Notes under the pieces: generated by a model
What the model saw: the letters and a program-made list of their open reading frames with translations, nothing else
The model's database searches: none
What the model was told of the DNA's origin: nothing
Assembly (NCBI GenBank): GCA_024640465.1
Contig: JAHEEX010000002.1
Location: 1 to 60,039 of the forward strand
DNA: 60,039 nucleotides
Source: Sphingobacteriales bacterium
GTDB taxonomy: Bacteria > Bacteroidota > Bacteroidia > Chitinophagales > Chitinophagaceae
Reading direction: 5' to 3'
Shown: piece by piece, positions 35,858 through 44,431 of the stretch
Position numbering within the stretch: the first letter of the stretch is position 1
Layout of the letters: each line of letters starts with the position of its first letter
Program-made: the position numbers and the translations under genes

Positions 35858-37027
35858 ATGGCCACTTCGTTTTCGCGTTCTGAATTTATAAAGCACTTAA
35901 GTATCCTCGGTACCGGAGCTGTTTTATCTCCCTATCTGGATCAGGATACAAAAAAACCGAATAATCGCATACGCGTTGCCGTTATCGGCTGTGGCAGTGT
36001 ATCCAATATGTATTTACCTCACCTGTCAAAAGCCCTGCATGTGGAGTTGGTGAGTGTTTGTGATATAAAGCCGGAAAGGGCTGCCGCACAGGCCAAAAAA
36101 TACAATGTGCCAAACCAGTACCCGCATATTGATAAGCTACTCGCCGGAGCCCCTTTTGACCTCCTGGTTAACCTGACCAATATGCAGGAACACGGCAGGC
36201 TGAATAAACAGGCACTTGAAGCTGGAAAAAATATCTGGTCTGAGAAACCTATGGCAAATACCTACGCAGAAGGTAAGGCTCTCCTTGATCTGGCGAGGCA
36301 AAAAAACCTTCGGATCTGGGGAGCCCCGGCTGTTGTTAACAGCCCGCAGTTTGCATTTATGTCGCGTGCTATTCAGGAGGGCAGGCTTGGCAAAACAGCT
36401 GCCGCACATGCCCATTACGGTCATACAGGACCTACCTGGTCGGCCTTTTTTTATGAGAAGGGTGGTGGGAGCCTGCCAGACCTGGGGGTGTATAACCTCG
36501 CCACATTATCTGGTTTGCTGGGTCCCGTTAAGTCGGTAATGGCCATGACCAGTATTGTAACCAAAGAGCGAAAAGTTGACGACAAAGGAAATATACAGGT
36601 CGAAGCAGAAGATAACGCCATGGTAATAATGGACCACGGAAATGGCGTGCTTTCTCATGTACAATGTGGCTTTAATTATTTTGATCCCTATGGGCATGAG
36701 GGTAAAGGACAGGAAAGGCCAACTATTTCCATCTGGGGTTCAGAGGGTAATATGGCCCTGGTGGGCTATGATTGGGCCCCTTTTGGCGTAGACCTGGCGA
36801 ACTCCTGGACAGAGCCGCCAAAAAGATTTGCTACCGACACAGGCACTTATGTTTGGGAGCAGGGTGCAACAGTTGTTGCCGAAAGCCTGTTGTCCGGAAA
36901 AGAGCCGCTTATAAATGCGGAACATGCATTGCATGTACTCGAAATCATTGAGTCGGCCAGGGCTTCGCAGGAAAGTGGAAAAAGAATATCCTTACAATCT
37001 TCTTTTCCCTGGCCGGTGGTGAAGTAA
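35858..37027 (+). CDS. Gfo/Idh/MocA family oxidoreductase with Tat-like N-terminus
   Basis: 389 aa. Rossmann motif VAVIGCGSVSNMYLPHL near residue 43, E-K-P in IWSEKPMANTY, and GGGSLPDLGVYN in place of the usual catalytic GD-x3-H block. The N-terminus (SRSEFIKHLSILGTGAVLSP) looks like the Tat signal of periplasmic family members, but the second Arg of the twin pair is Ser, so Tat export is doubtful. The C-terminal half includes HVQCGFNYFDPYGHEG and a WAPFGVDL block. It probably acts on a sugar or inositol derivative. It is convergent with recX and stands alone on its strand. Confidence 0.85.
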   Translation: MATSFSRSEFIKHLSILGTGAVLSPYLDQDTKKPNNRIRVAVIGCGSVSNMYLPHLSKALHVELVSVCDIKPERAAAQAKKYNVPNQYPHIDKLLAGAPFDLLVNLTNMQEHGRLNKQALEAGKNIWSEKPMANTYAEGKALLDLARQKNLRIWGAPAVVNSPQFAFMSRAIQEGRLGKTAAAHAHYGHTGPTWSAFFYEKGGGSLPDLGVYNLATLSGLLGPVKSVMAMTSIVTKERKVDDKGNIQVEAEDNAMVIMDHGNGVLSHVQCGFNYFDPYGHEGKGQERPTISIWGSEGNMALVGYDWAPFGVDLANSWTEPPKRFATDTGTYVWEQGATVVAESLLSGKEPLINAEHALHVLEIIESARASQESGKRISLQSSFPWPVVK

Positions 37028-37038
37028 AAAATCCCCCC

Positions 37039-37524
37039 TTATTCAGGTGATTTGATTTCTGCCAATACCCGTTTTATATAAACGGATTCGTATCCTTTTT
37101 GTAAAAGATAGTCCGTTGTTTTTGCCACCCGGGTATACACATTTACCCCGGGGGTTTTTATACTTTTCCATTTGGTTTCGGCAAGCTTTTTCAGGGTTTT
37201 CAGGTATTCCTCTTCTTCAATGGCAGAAAGCGCTTTTTGAATATTGTATTCACTAACCTGTTTTTGCTTCAGTTCATATTTAATTTTTACGCGGCCCCAC
37301 TGTTTCATTCTGAAATGCCCCCGGGCAAAGCTTTCAGAAAACCTTTCTTCGTTCAGGTAGTTTTCTTCTATAAGCTTTGATATAATCTCCTCAACCTCTT
37401 TTTTGCGCAAACCAAAACCATATAGTTTTTCCTTTACCTCAGCATGTGATCTTTCCTGGTAGCTGCAGTAATGTTTGATCTTTGGATAGGATTGCTGAGG
37501 GGTATAGGTTTTACGAAAAGTCAT
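37039..37524 (-). CDS. recX: Regulatory protein RecX
   Basis: 161 aa. Small, basic, three-helix-repeat protein. Typical RecX elements are YCSYQERSHAEVKEKLYGFG, LIEENYLNEERFSESFARGHFRMKQWGRVKIKYELKQK and a final LLQKGYESVYIKRVLAE. RecX binds RecA filaments and limits recombination activity. recA is not nearby, which is common in this phylum. It is divergent from dnaN, with a 318-nt gap. Confidence 0.9.
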   Translation of the reverse strand: MTFRKTYTPQQSYPKIKHYCSYQERSHAEVKEKLYGFGLRKKEVEEIISKLIEENYLNEERFSESFARGHFRMKQWGRVKIKYELKQKQVSEYNIQKALSAIEEEEYLKTLKKLAETKWKSIKTPGVNVYTRVAKTTDYLLQKGYESVYIKRVLAEIKSPE

Positions 37525-37789
37525 CGGCTAAAGTAATCAGGGTTTATGAAATGCCGAACAATTAAAATTGCCCGAATTTTCAATAATACACAAAGACCCG
37601 GCTTAATCCGGTTATTACATAGTTAATATTCCAAATACGGAATATACTTTTCGTCCCATCCCAGTTTCCAGGTCCCTTTTCCTTCTGTAATGCAGGCTGG
37701 TCCTGCGCCAGGCCAGTTTGTTTCCTTGTTTAATTTTTATTATTCAAAATACACTCCCGTATGGGCAAAATGTTTAAAAAATGGGGCAA

Positions 37790-37816
37790 TTGGTAGCTTC
37801 CATCCACCTATATTTG
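37790..37816 (+). promoter_or_regulatory. Putative Bacteroidota promoter of dnaN
   Basis: TATATTTG (37809-37816) matches the -7 consensus TAnnTTTG exactly, with TTG at 37790-37792 (16-nt spacer, slightly short). The start codon is 27 nt downstream. I see nothing else in the 318-nt recX-dnaN gap (37525-37842). Confidence 0.5.
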
Positions 37817-37842
37817 CTGAAACGCAAACCCGCAAACAGATT

Positions 37843-38958
37843 ATGAAATTTATTGTTTCCTCTTCGGCCTTATTGAAGCAGCTGCAACAAATCAACGGCG
37901 TCATCAACGCCAATACGGTACTGCCAATCCTGGAAGATTTTCTTTTTGAAATAGAAAAAAACAAACTCACCGTGGTGGCTACAGACCTGGAAACAGTGAT
38001 GAAAATCCATATGGATATCGAGGCCAAAGACAGCGGAAAGGTTTGTATCCCTGCCAAGATATTGATGGATTCCCTGAAGAACCTGGCAGACCAGCCCCTG
38101 ACTTTTAACATCGATAAAAACTTTGGTGTGGAAATCACCAGCGATAACGGTAAGTATAAGGTAATGGGCGAAAACCCGGATAATTTTCCAAAAGAACCGG
38201 CGGCAGATGATGCTAACAGCTTTACCATGAACTCTTCTGCTTTGCTTACAGCCATCAACAAAACTCTTTTTGCAGTAAGTACCGACGATCTCCGCCCTGC
38301 TATGACCGGCGTATTTTTTGAGCTGGATAAAAAGGGTTTTACCGCAGTTGCTACAGATGCTCACCGATTGGTAAAATATAAAAGGAAAGATGTGAGTTGC
38401 CCTAAAACAGACAATTTCATTGTACCAAAGAAACCGCTCACGCTCTTAAAAAATGCCCTGCCCGATAACGAGGATGAATTAAATATTTCATATAACAGTA
38501 ACCACCTCTTTGTGGCACACGGGACCACTCAAATGGTTTGCCGGCTGATCGACGCAAGATTCCCTGATTATAAGGTAGTAATCCCTACAGATAATCCTTA
38601 TCGTATGACCGTAAACCGGGCAGAATTTCAAAGCGCCCTTCGCAGGGTTAGCATCTTCAGTAATAAAAGCACCAACCAGGTGGCGCTTCAGATCAATGGC
38701 AGCGAACTGCAACTCACAGCCCAGGACATTGATTTCAGTTTTGAAGGTAACGAACGTATGAGTTGCCGGTACGACGGGGAAGACATGCAAATTGCTTTTA
38801 ATGCGAAGTTCCTGGTAGAAATGCTGGGTAGCACTTCGGGCGAAGAAATTAAAATGGAGCTTTCCACGCCGACCAAGGCAGGCATCATTAAGCCGATTGA
38901 AGAAGATGAAAATGAAGAGCTGCTGATGCTGGTAATGCCACTAATGCTTAACCAATAA
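37843..38958 (+). CDS. dnaN: DNA polymerase III beta sliding clamp
   Basis: 371 aa from the ATG at 37843, which gives the universal opening MKFIVSSSALLKQLQQINGV. The frame is open further upstream, but that part is not clamp-like and the promoter lies inside it. The three clamp domains are complete: VLPILEDFLFEI, TAVATDAHRLVKYK, VPKKPLTLLKNALP, FPDYKVVIP, and the C-terminal ALQINGSELQLTAQDIDFSFEGNE. The protein ends in LMLVMPLMLNQ, the usual M-P-M/L type finish. It is monocistronic with its own terminator. dnaA is not next to it. Confidence 0.97.
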   Translation: MKFIVSSSALLKQLQQINGVINANTVLPILEDFLFEIEKNKLTVVATDLETVMKIHMDIEAKDSGKVCIPAKILMDSLKNLADQPLTFNIDKNFGVEITSDNGKYKVMGENPDNFPKEPAADDANSFTMNSSALLTAINKTLFAVSTDDLRPAMTGVFFELDKKGFTAVATDAHRLVKYKRKDVSCPKTDNFIVPKKPLTLLKNALPDNEDELNISYNSNHLFVAHGTTQMVCRLIDARFPDYKVVIPTDNPYRMTVNRAEFQSALRRVSIFSNKSTNQVALQINGSELQLTAQDIDFSFEGNERMSCRYDGEDMQIAFNAKFLVEMLGSTSGEEIKMELSTPTKAGIIKPIEEDENEELLMLVMPLMLNQ

Positions 38959-38980
38959 AAAGCTTCTTTAAAAATAAATT

Positions 38981-39007
38981 AAAAAGGATGCCTTAAACAT
39001 CCTTTTT
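38981..39007 (+). terminator. Rho-independent terminator of dnaN
   Basis: A 10-bp stem AAAAAGGATG (38981-38990) / CATCCTTTTT (38998-39007) with a 7-nt loop and a run of seven T, 23 nt after the dnaN stop. Confidence 0.88.
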
Positions 39008-39051
39008 TTATTGCCCCCAATTAGTGTAATTTACTTTTTGAAAGCGTTGCC

Positions 39052-39876
39052 ATGGATTCCATAATTCAGTATTTCCAGGAATTAGACAAGCACCCCTTAC
39101 AAAGAATGGCATTTTTTGTAGGGACGATGGTTCTTTTATGGGCAATTGAAAATGCCATTCCTCTGGTTCACATGCATTACAAAAAAACCAAGGGAAGACA
39201 TGCATCAATCAATCTTGGCTTTACCTTAATTCATTTCATCATTCATACTTTTCTGGCTGTTTTTATTGTGCTCATATCAGATTGGACAAAAAGCCATGAG
39301 TTTGGACTGGTATATTGGCTCAAGAGCAATGTTCTGATGACCATCATCATTTCAGCACTTACATTGGATTTTTTTGCAGGATGGCTTTGTCATTTTGTGG
39401 AGCATAAGGTTCCGCTATTCTGGCGTTTTCACCTGGTTCACCATACCGATAATAATGTGGATGTTACTACAGGACTTCGGCACCACCCCCTGGAAAGTGT
39501 ATGGCGGGGGTTGTTTTTTTTCCTCGGTATCTTTTTTTCCGGCGCACCTATGTTTGCCGTTATGATTTATCAGACACTGCTGATCTCCATTACAGGATTT
39601 ACGCACGCTAACATAAAACTCCCGGACTGGCTCGACAAAGGATTAAGCTTTTTCCTTGTTTCCCCAAATATGCATAAGATACACCACCACTGGAAACAAC
39701 CTTATACCGACAGTAATTACGGCGCTGTTTTTTCTATTTGGGACCGCCTGCTGGGAACTTTCATGAAATTGGATCCTTCCCAATTGCGGTATGGGCTGGA
39801 CAGGTATTACCCTAACGAAAAAGATGAGGATTTCATTTCGTTGATGAAGCGCCCATTTCAAAAATTGAAAGATTAA
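39052..39876 (+). CDS. Sterol desaturase / fatty acid hydroxylase family membrane protein
   Basis: 274 aa with four or more membrane segments (about 20-38, 53-77, 92-112 and 150-185). The di-iron histidine boxes are intact: H114-F-V-E-H118, H127-L-V-H130-H131 and H208-K-I-H211-H212. Family members hydroxylate or desaturate lipids such as sterols, hopanoids, carotenoids, sphingoid bases or alkylglycerols. In Bacteroidota, carotenoid or sphingolipid modification is the likelier role, but the sequence does not settle it. It follows the dnaN terminator and is followed by an inverted-repeat element and kdsB. Confidence 0.88.
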   Translation: MDSIIQYFQELDKHPLQRMAFFVGTMVLLWAIENAIPLVHMHYKKTKGRHASINLGFTLIHFIIHTFLAVFIVLISDWTKSHEFGLVYWLKSNVLMTIIISALTLDFFAGWLCHFVEHKVPLFWRFHLVHHTDNNVDVTTGLRHHPLESVWRGLFFFLGIFFSGAPMFAVMIYQTLLISITGFTHANIKLPDWLDKGLSFFLVSPNMHKIHHHWKQPYTDSNYGAVFSIWDRLLGTFMKLDPSQLRYGLDRYYPNEKDEDFISLMKRPFQKLKD

Positions 39877-39891
39877 TTGAATTGATAAATA

Positions 39892-39990
39892 CGGCCACAG
39901 AGGGCCGCAGAGTAATGATGAGGGCCACAGAGAAAAATAGAATTTCCTCTGTGGCCCTCCATTCTATCTCAGTGGCCCTCTGTGGGCTTA
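39892..39990. repeat. GGCCACAGAG inverted-repeat element, copy C
   Basis: The best-preserved copy. The left arm 39892-39932 carries four units (GGCCACAGAG, GGCCGCAGAG, a diverged one, GGCCACAGAG) and the right arm 39946-39990 contains their complements. A 13-nt AT-rich loop lies between them. It is intergenic between the sterol-desaturase-family gene and kdsB, both on the plus strand. Confidence 0.88.
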
Positions 39991-40079
39991 ACTATGTTAC
40001 ACCATTTCCCCTGGATTCCACAATCAGAAAAATTCCTTCTCCCGGGTTATTTCATTAATTTTATTCAAAACCAATTTAG

Positions 40080-40811
40080 TTGAAAAAAATTGCAGTTATC
40101 CCTGCCCGTTATGCTGCCACGCGGTTTCCCGCAAAGCTTATGCAAATGCTGGGTGACAAAACCGTAATACGTCATACCTATGAAAATACAGTAGCAACAG
40201 GATTGTTTGATGAGGTGCTGGTTATTACAGACAGCGATATCATCTTTCAGGAAATTGTGTCTCATGGGGGAATAGCAAAGATGAGTACCCGCGAACATGA
40301 AAGTGGCAGCGACCGTATTGCCGAAGCTGTAGCAGAACTTGATGTTGACCTGATCGTAAATGTTCAGGGAGACGAACCTTTTATGCAAAAGCAGCCCCTG
40401 GCAGATTTGCTGGCTGTATTTGCAGACGGTAATGTACAGGTTGCATCATTGATGCACAGGATATATGAGATTGATGATTTGCAGAACCCCAATATTGTAA
40501 AACTTGTTTTTGATAAGGCAAATTTCTCCCTGCTCTTTTCGCGGTCATGTATCCCTTTCCAAAGAAACACGGAAGTTTCCGCAGCTTATTGGCGGCATAT
40601 TGGCGTATATGCTTACCGGAAAAAGGCTTTAATGCAGTTTGTTCAATGGCCTGTGGGCAACCTGGAAAACATTGAAAAACTGGAGCAGCTGCGTTATCTG
40701 GAAAATGGCGTGCGGATCAAAATGGTGGAAACGGCCTTTACAGGTATAGGGATAGATACACCGGAAGACCTGGAGAAAGCCCGCCAATTCCTTGTCAAAC
40801 AATCTTCATAG
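40080..40811 (+). CDS. kdsB: 3-deoxy-manno-octulosonate cytidylyltransferase
   Basis: 243 aa from a TTG at 40080. This is the only possible start for the conserved opening KKIAVIPARYAATRFPAKLM, because an in-frame TAG directly precedes it. Further motifs: TDSDIIF, HESGSDRIAEA, VNVQGDEPFM, SRSCIPF, YWRHIGVYAYRK, LEQLRYLENG and IGIDTPEDLE. KdsB activates Kdo with CTP for lipopolysaccharide core synthesis. It is convergent with the M1 peptidase gene (4-nt gap). No other Kdo gene lies nearby. Confidence 0.95.
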   Translation: MKKIAVIPARYAATRFPAKLMQMLGDKTVIRHTYENTVATGLFDEVLVITDSDIIFQEIVSHGGIAKMSTREHESGSDRIAEAVAELDVDLIVNVQGDEPFMQKQPLADLLAVFADGNVQVASLMHRIYEIDDLQNPNIVKLVFDKANFSLLFSRSCIPFQRNTEVSAAYWRHIGVYAYRKKALMQFVQWPVGNLENIEKLEQLRYLENGVRIKMVETAFTGIGIDTPEDLEKARQFLVKQSS

Positions 40812-40814
40812 AAA

Positions 40815-42695
40815 TCATTTTGCTTTCCAACTATTATTGGTTTCATTGGCATCCATAAATATGCCTCCATCAAGTGTAATGCTTGAAATCTTTTTTCCGG
40901 TTTTAACATTTACTATGGCATTCCTGGAATCCTTTTGCCAGATGGATGGGGGTTGGTGAATGGATTCTTTGGTTCCATCTGCATAATTTATCAGCAGGTC
41001 TGCTGGTGCAGGCATCCCGCCAATATTCATAAGAGTGATTGAATAACCATTACCCGACTTCACCACATTATTAATAGACAGATCAATAAAATGATTACGG
41101 AAAAACCAGCTGTCCCAAAACCAGTTCAGATTTTTTCCCGAAACATTATTAAAAGTGAAGAAGAAGTCCCATGGCGTTGGGTGCTTCCCGTGCCAACGGT
41201 CCATATATGCAAGCAAACATTGCTTAAAAAGTGCATCCCCCAGCATATCTTTCATAGCCAGGTAGCCTAATGCCGCCTTTCCATATTCGTTATTCCCCAG
41301 GGCGGCGCCATTCAAATCATTTGCGGGTGTAATAATGGCCACGTCCTGGCTTTGTGATGGGTCTCCAATCCATCCCCTTACACGAAACATTTTAAATAAT
41401 TGTTCCGCTTTTTCTTTGCCCATATCACTTGTTCCAATAAGCAGTTCAAATGCGGTAGCCCAGCCCTCGTCCATAAATCCATAGCGGGATTCGTTGATCC
41501 CCATGTAAAATGGCATATATGTATGCGCGATTTCGTGCTCCGCAACAAACCTCGAAAAGCTGGTATCTTGTTGTGATGAATTATTTACCATCATGGGATA
41601 TTCCATATCTGCAAAGCCCTGGAATACGGTTGACTTTTCATAAGGATAAGGAACACCTGGCCAGTTGTTTGAAAACCATTCCAGAGAATGCCGTGCAAAT
41701 TGAGCTACATAATGAAAATCTTTTGCCTTGTCATCGTATGCAGCATAGGCCCCTGCCCGCCTGCCTGTTTTTTTATCTACTATTACACTGCATCCATCCC
41801 AGTTATAATGATCGCTGATTCCAAATGCCATATCCGGAATCTGGGTTGCAGAAAAGGACCATGAATTAAATTCGTTTTGTGCGGTTACTTTCTTGCTCAA
41901 CAGATCTTCCCTGTTAACTATGTTGATTGTCTGGTCCGATATCATGGACTCTTTATATCTCCTTAGAAATTCTGGTTGCAATAGTTTTTCCGGTTGTTGG
42001 AGTGTGCCGGTTCCCCATACTATAAAATTCGCAGGTACATTGATGGAAACATTATAATCATTAAAGTCGCTGTAAAACTCTTTTCCATCTGTGAAATTCA
42101 TTCGGTCCCAACCGGCATAATCATCAAATACCGCTACGCGTGGGTAGAAATAGGCTAAAAAATAACTCGTTGAATCTATCATGCCCTCCCGGCCACTTTC
42201 CACCGAAATGTCAAACTGCCAATCAAATGAAAGCAGAACAGAATCATGTGGCAAAAGTGGTTGTGGCAACCGCAGCGGCTGCCAGGTAAACAAGTTTGGG
42301 TTTTCTTTCCAGGCAAATGGCTTACCATTTACCCTGACCTCTTCTATATGCATTCCTGATGTAAGATAATCTGCGCTGGCGCCCTGATCGCGTGGTGCTC
42401 CGGGCTTATGAATATTCAGGAACAGCTTAATGACGGGGTTGCGAATTGTATCATTGCTGTTATTGAAATACATAATGGTTTCTTTTCCTTTTACATTCCG
42501 GCCGGGTGGCATTACAGTTAATTGTATATTATACCGGGCTGTATTTTGCCAATAATTTTTCCCTGGCATACCATCCATAGACCTTGTCCCTTTTTTATAC
42601 GCATTGCTGATATCCCTCGGAATATATAAATCCTGACAAAACAGGGTCGCCGTAAACGCAGAAAAGAATAAAAAAAAGCATACCTTTTTGATCAT
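40815..42695 (-). CDS. M1 family (aminopeptidase N-like) metallopeptidase, exported
   Basis: 626 aa with a signal peptide ending near residue 20 (FTATLFC, then Q). The gluzincin zinc site is H387-E388-I-A-H391 with E410 (FMDEGWA) as third ligand. The M1 exopeptidase motif GAMEN is replaced by FADMEYP, as in a Bacteroidota subgroup of M1-like proteins. Thus an aminopeptidase activity is likely but substrate binding may differ. It is probably periplasmic, cleaving peptides for nutrition. It is alone on the minus strand between kdsB (convergent) and the acyl-CoA ligase (divergent). Confidence 0.88.
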   Translation of the reverse strand: MIKKVCFFLFFSAFTATLFCQDLYIPRDISNAYKKGTRSMDGMPGKNYWQNTARYNIQLTVMPPGRNVKGKETIMYFNNSNDTIRNPVIKLFLNIHKPGAPRDQGASADYLTSGMHIEEVRVNGKPFAWKENPNLFTWQPLRLPQPLLPHDSVLLSFDWQFDISVESGREGMIDSTSYFLAYFYPRVAVFDDYAGWDRMNFTDGKEFYSDFNDYNVSINVPANFIVWGTGTLQQPEKLLQPEFLRRYKESMISDQTINIVNREDLLSKKVTAQNEFNSWSFSATQIPDMAFGISDHYNWDGCSVIVDKKTGRRAGAYAAYDDKAKDFHYVAQFARHSLEWFSNNWPGVPYPYEKSTVFQGFADMEYPMMVNNSSQQDTSFSRFVAEHEIAHTYMPFYMGINESRYGFMDEGWATAFELLIGTSDMGKEKAEQLFKMFRVRGWIGDPSQSQDVAIITPANDLNGAALGNNEYGKAALGYLAMKDMLGDALFKQCLLAYMDRWHGKHPTPWDFFFTFNNVSGKNLNWFWDSWFFRNHFIDLSINNVVKSGNGYSITLMNIGGMPAPADLLINYADGTKESIHQPPSIWQKDSRNAIVNVKTGKKISSITLDGGIFMDANETNNSWKAK

Positions 42696-42830
42696 AACGA
42701 TGATTAAGAATGGAAATCTAGTATAATGTCGCGAAATTCATTCTTTACCTTATGACAATCGGTGATTATCCGTGTTGAATCTGCTAAAGTTTTCCAGTAA
42801 CAAAGCCAGCGAGTCATAAAATAACAGCTC

Positions 42831-44417
42831 ATGATATTCAAAAGCCCCTATCCCGATGTTGCTATTCCGGATATTGACCTGACCTCATTTGTACTTCAGC
42901 GAATTGCGCCCTATGGGAACAATCCAGCCCTGATAGACGGAACAACAGGAAGGACCATCGGCTATGCGCAACTGGCCGCGGCCATACAATTGGTGGCCTC
43001 GGGGCTCAATGACCGTGGCATGACAAAGGGCGATGTGCTGGCCATTTACAGCCCAAACCTCCCGGAATACATTATTGCTTTTCATGCTGTTTCATTAATT
43101 GGTGGAACGATAACAACAATCAATCCGCTGTATACCGCTGAAGAAATCCACCACCAACTCAAAGATTCAGGCGCAAAATATTTGGTAACTATTTCTCTGT
43201 TCCTGGAAAATGCAAAAAAAGCGATTTCAGATACCGCTGTTAAAGAGATTTTCACCTTTGATGAAACTAACGGAGCAACGCCTTTTTCCGTGCTCTTGCA
43301 TGGCGGGGTAAAACTCCCGGCCATTAAAATTAATCCGGCAGAAGATATTGTTACGCTTCCCTATTCCAGTGGTACAACCGGATTTCCAAAAGGCGTGATG
43401 CTTACCCACCGCAATATCGTTGCCAATATTGTTCAAATAGAGGGAATCACCAATTATAGCCTGATCGAAAATGGAGATAGGGTTATTGGCGTACTGCCCT
43501 TTTTCCATATTTATGGGATGGTAGTAGTTATGAATATGAGCCTGGTCAGGGGTGCAACCATTGTTACCATGCCCCGGTTTGATCTTGTTCAATTTCTAGA
43601 ATTGATTCAGAAGTATAAAATTACCAAGGTCAATATCGTGCCTCCCATTTTAGTTGGGCTGGCCAAACACCCGCTGGTAGATCAATATGATCTCTCTTCA
43701 TTGGTTGAATTATTTTCCGGAGCAGCCCCCCTTAGCCATGATTTAGCCGCCGAAGTAAGCCGCCGGTTACATGGCTGTTCTGTTGTTCAGGGCTACGGCC
43801 TCACCGAAACCAGCCCGGTTACGCATGTTTATAACAGATCGCTGGCAAAAGGACAAAAACTCGGATCGGTTGGCCCGGCAGTACCCAACACAGAAAATAT
43901 GGTTGTGGATGTGGATTCGGGTATGCCTTTGGGTTATAATAAACCCGGAGAAATCTGGACCCGCGGTCCGCAGGTTATGAAGGGTTATCTGAATAATCCC
44001 GATGCAACAAAATCAACCATAGACGATAATGGCTGGTTACATACAGGAGATATCGGCTATATCGATGAAGACGGTATGTTTTTTATTGTTGACAGGCTGA
44101 AAGAGCTGATCAAATACAAGGGATTCCAAGTGGCCCCTGCGGAACTGGAGGCGCTGTTATTGACGCATCCCGCCATTGCAGATGCGGCCGTAATTCCTGT
44201 TGCTGATGAAGAAGCGGGAGAAATTCCTAAAGCATTTATTGTATTAAAAAAAGGAAACGATTTATCTGAAGAAACCATCATATCCTGGGTTGCGGAACAT
44301 GTTTCTCCTCAAAAGAAAATCAGGAAAGTGGAGTTTGTCGACATCATCCCGAAATCCCTTTCAGGAAAAATATTGCGTCGGGTATTGGTGGAAAAAGAGC
44401 GTGCAAAAATCAAATAA
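42831..44417 (+). CDS. AMP-dependent acyl-CoA ligase (4-coumarate-CoA ligase-like)
   Basis: 528 aa. ANL-superfamily motifs are complete: the P-loop LPYSSGTTGFPKGVMLTHRN, the GYGLTETSPV A5 motif, TGDIGYIDEDG, VDRLKELIKYKGFQVAPAELE, and the C-terminal catalytic lysine in PKSLSGKILRR. It activates a carboxylic acid (fatty, aromatic or branched) as acyl-AMP and transfers it to CoA. The family resemblance is to 4-coumarate-CoA ligases and medium/long-chain ligases; the acid is unknown. It is convergent with the sugar-porter gene. The two stop codons lie within one AT-rich palindrome (44408-44431). Confidence 0.9.
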   Translation: MIFKSPYPDVAIPDIDLTSFVLQRIAPYGNNPALIDGTTGRTIGYAQLAAAIQLVASGLNDRGMTKGDVLAIYSPNLPEYIIAFHAVSLIGGTITTINPLYTAEEIHHQLKDSGAKYLVTISLFLENAKKAISDTAVKEIFTFDETNGATPFSVLLHGGVKLPAIKINPAEDIVTLPYSSGTTGFPKGVMLTHRNIVANIVQIEGITNYSLIENGDRVIGVLPFFHIYGMVVVMNMSLVRGATIVTMPRFDLVQFLELIQKYKITKVNIVPPILVGLAKHPLVDQYDLSSLVELFSGAAPLSHDLAAEVSRRLHGCSVVQGYGLTETSPVTHVYNRSLAKGQKLGSVGPAVPNTENMVVDVDSGMPLGYNKPGEIWTRGPQVMKGYLNNPDATKSTIDDNGWLHTGDIGYIDEDGMFFIVDRLKELIKYKGFQVAPAELEALLLTHPAIADAAVIPVADEEAGEIPKAFIVLKKGNDLSEETIISWVAEHVSPQKKIRKVEFVDIIPKSLSGKILRRVLVEKERAKIK

Positions 44418-44431
44418 AAATTTATTTGATT
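44408..44431. repeat. Perfect palindrome across two convergent stop codons
   Basis: AATCAAATAAA (44408-44418) and TTTATTTGATT (44421-44431) are exact reverse complements, 2 nt apart. It arises because both convergent proteins end in Ile-Lys-stop. It may double as a weak bidirectional terminator. Confidence 0.6.

Noticed and set aside
37690-37842. N-terminal extension of the dnaN frame
   Set aside because: The sliding clamp begins at MKFIVSSS (37843), and the exact -7 promoter element lies within the extension.
22111-39990. GGCCACAGAG repeats as a CRISPR array
   Set aside because: The units are adjacent and degenerate, without spacers, inverted across a centre, and no cas gene is present.
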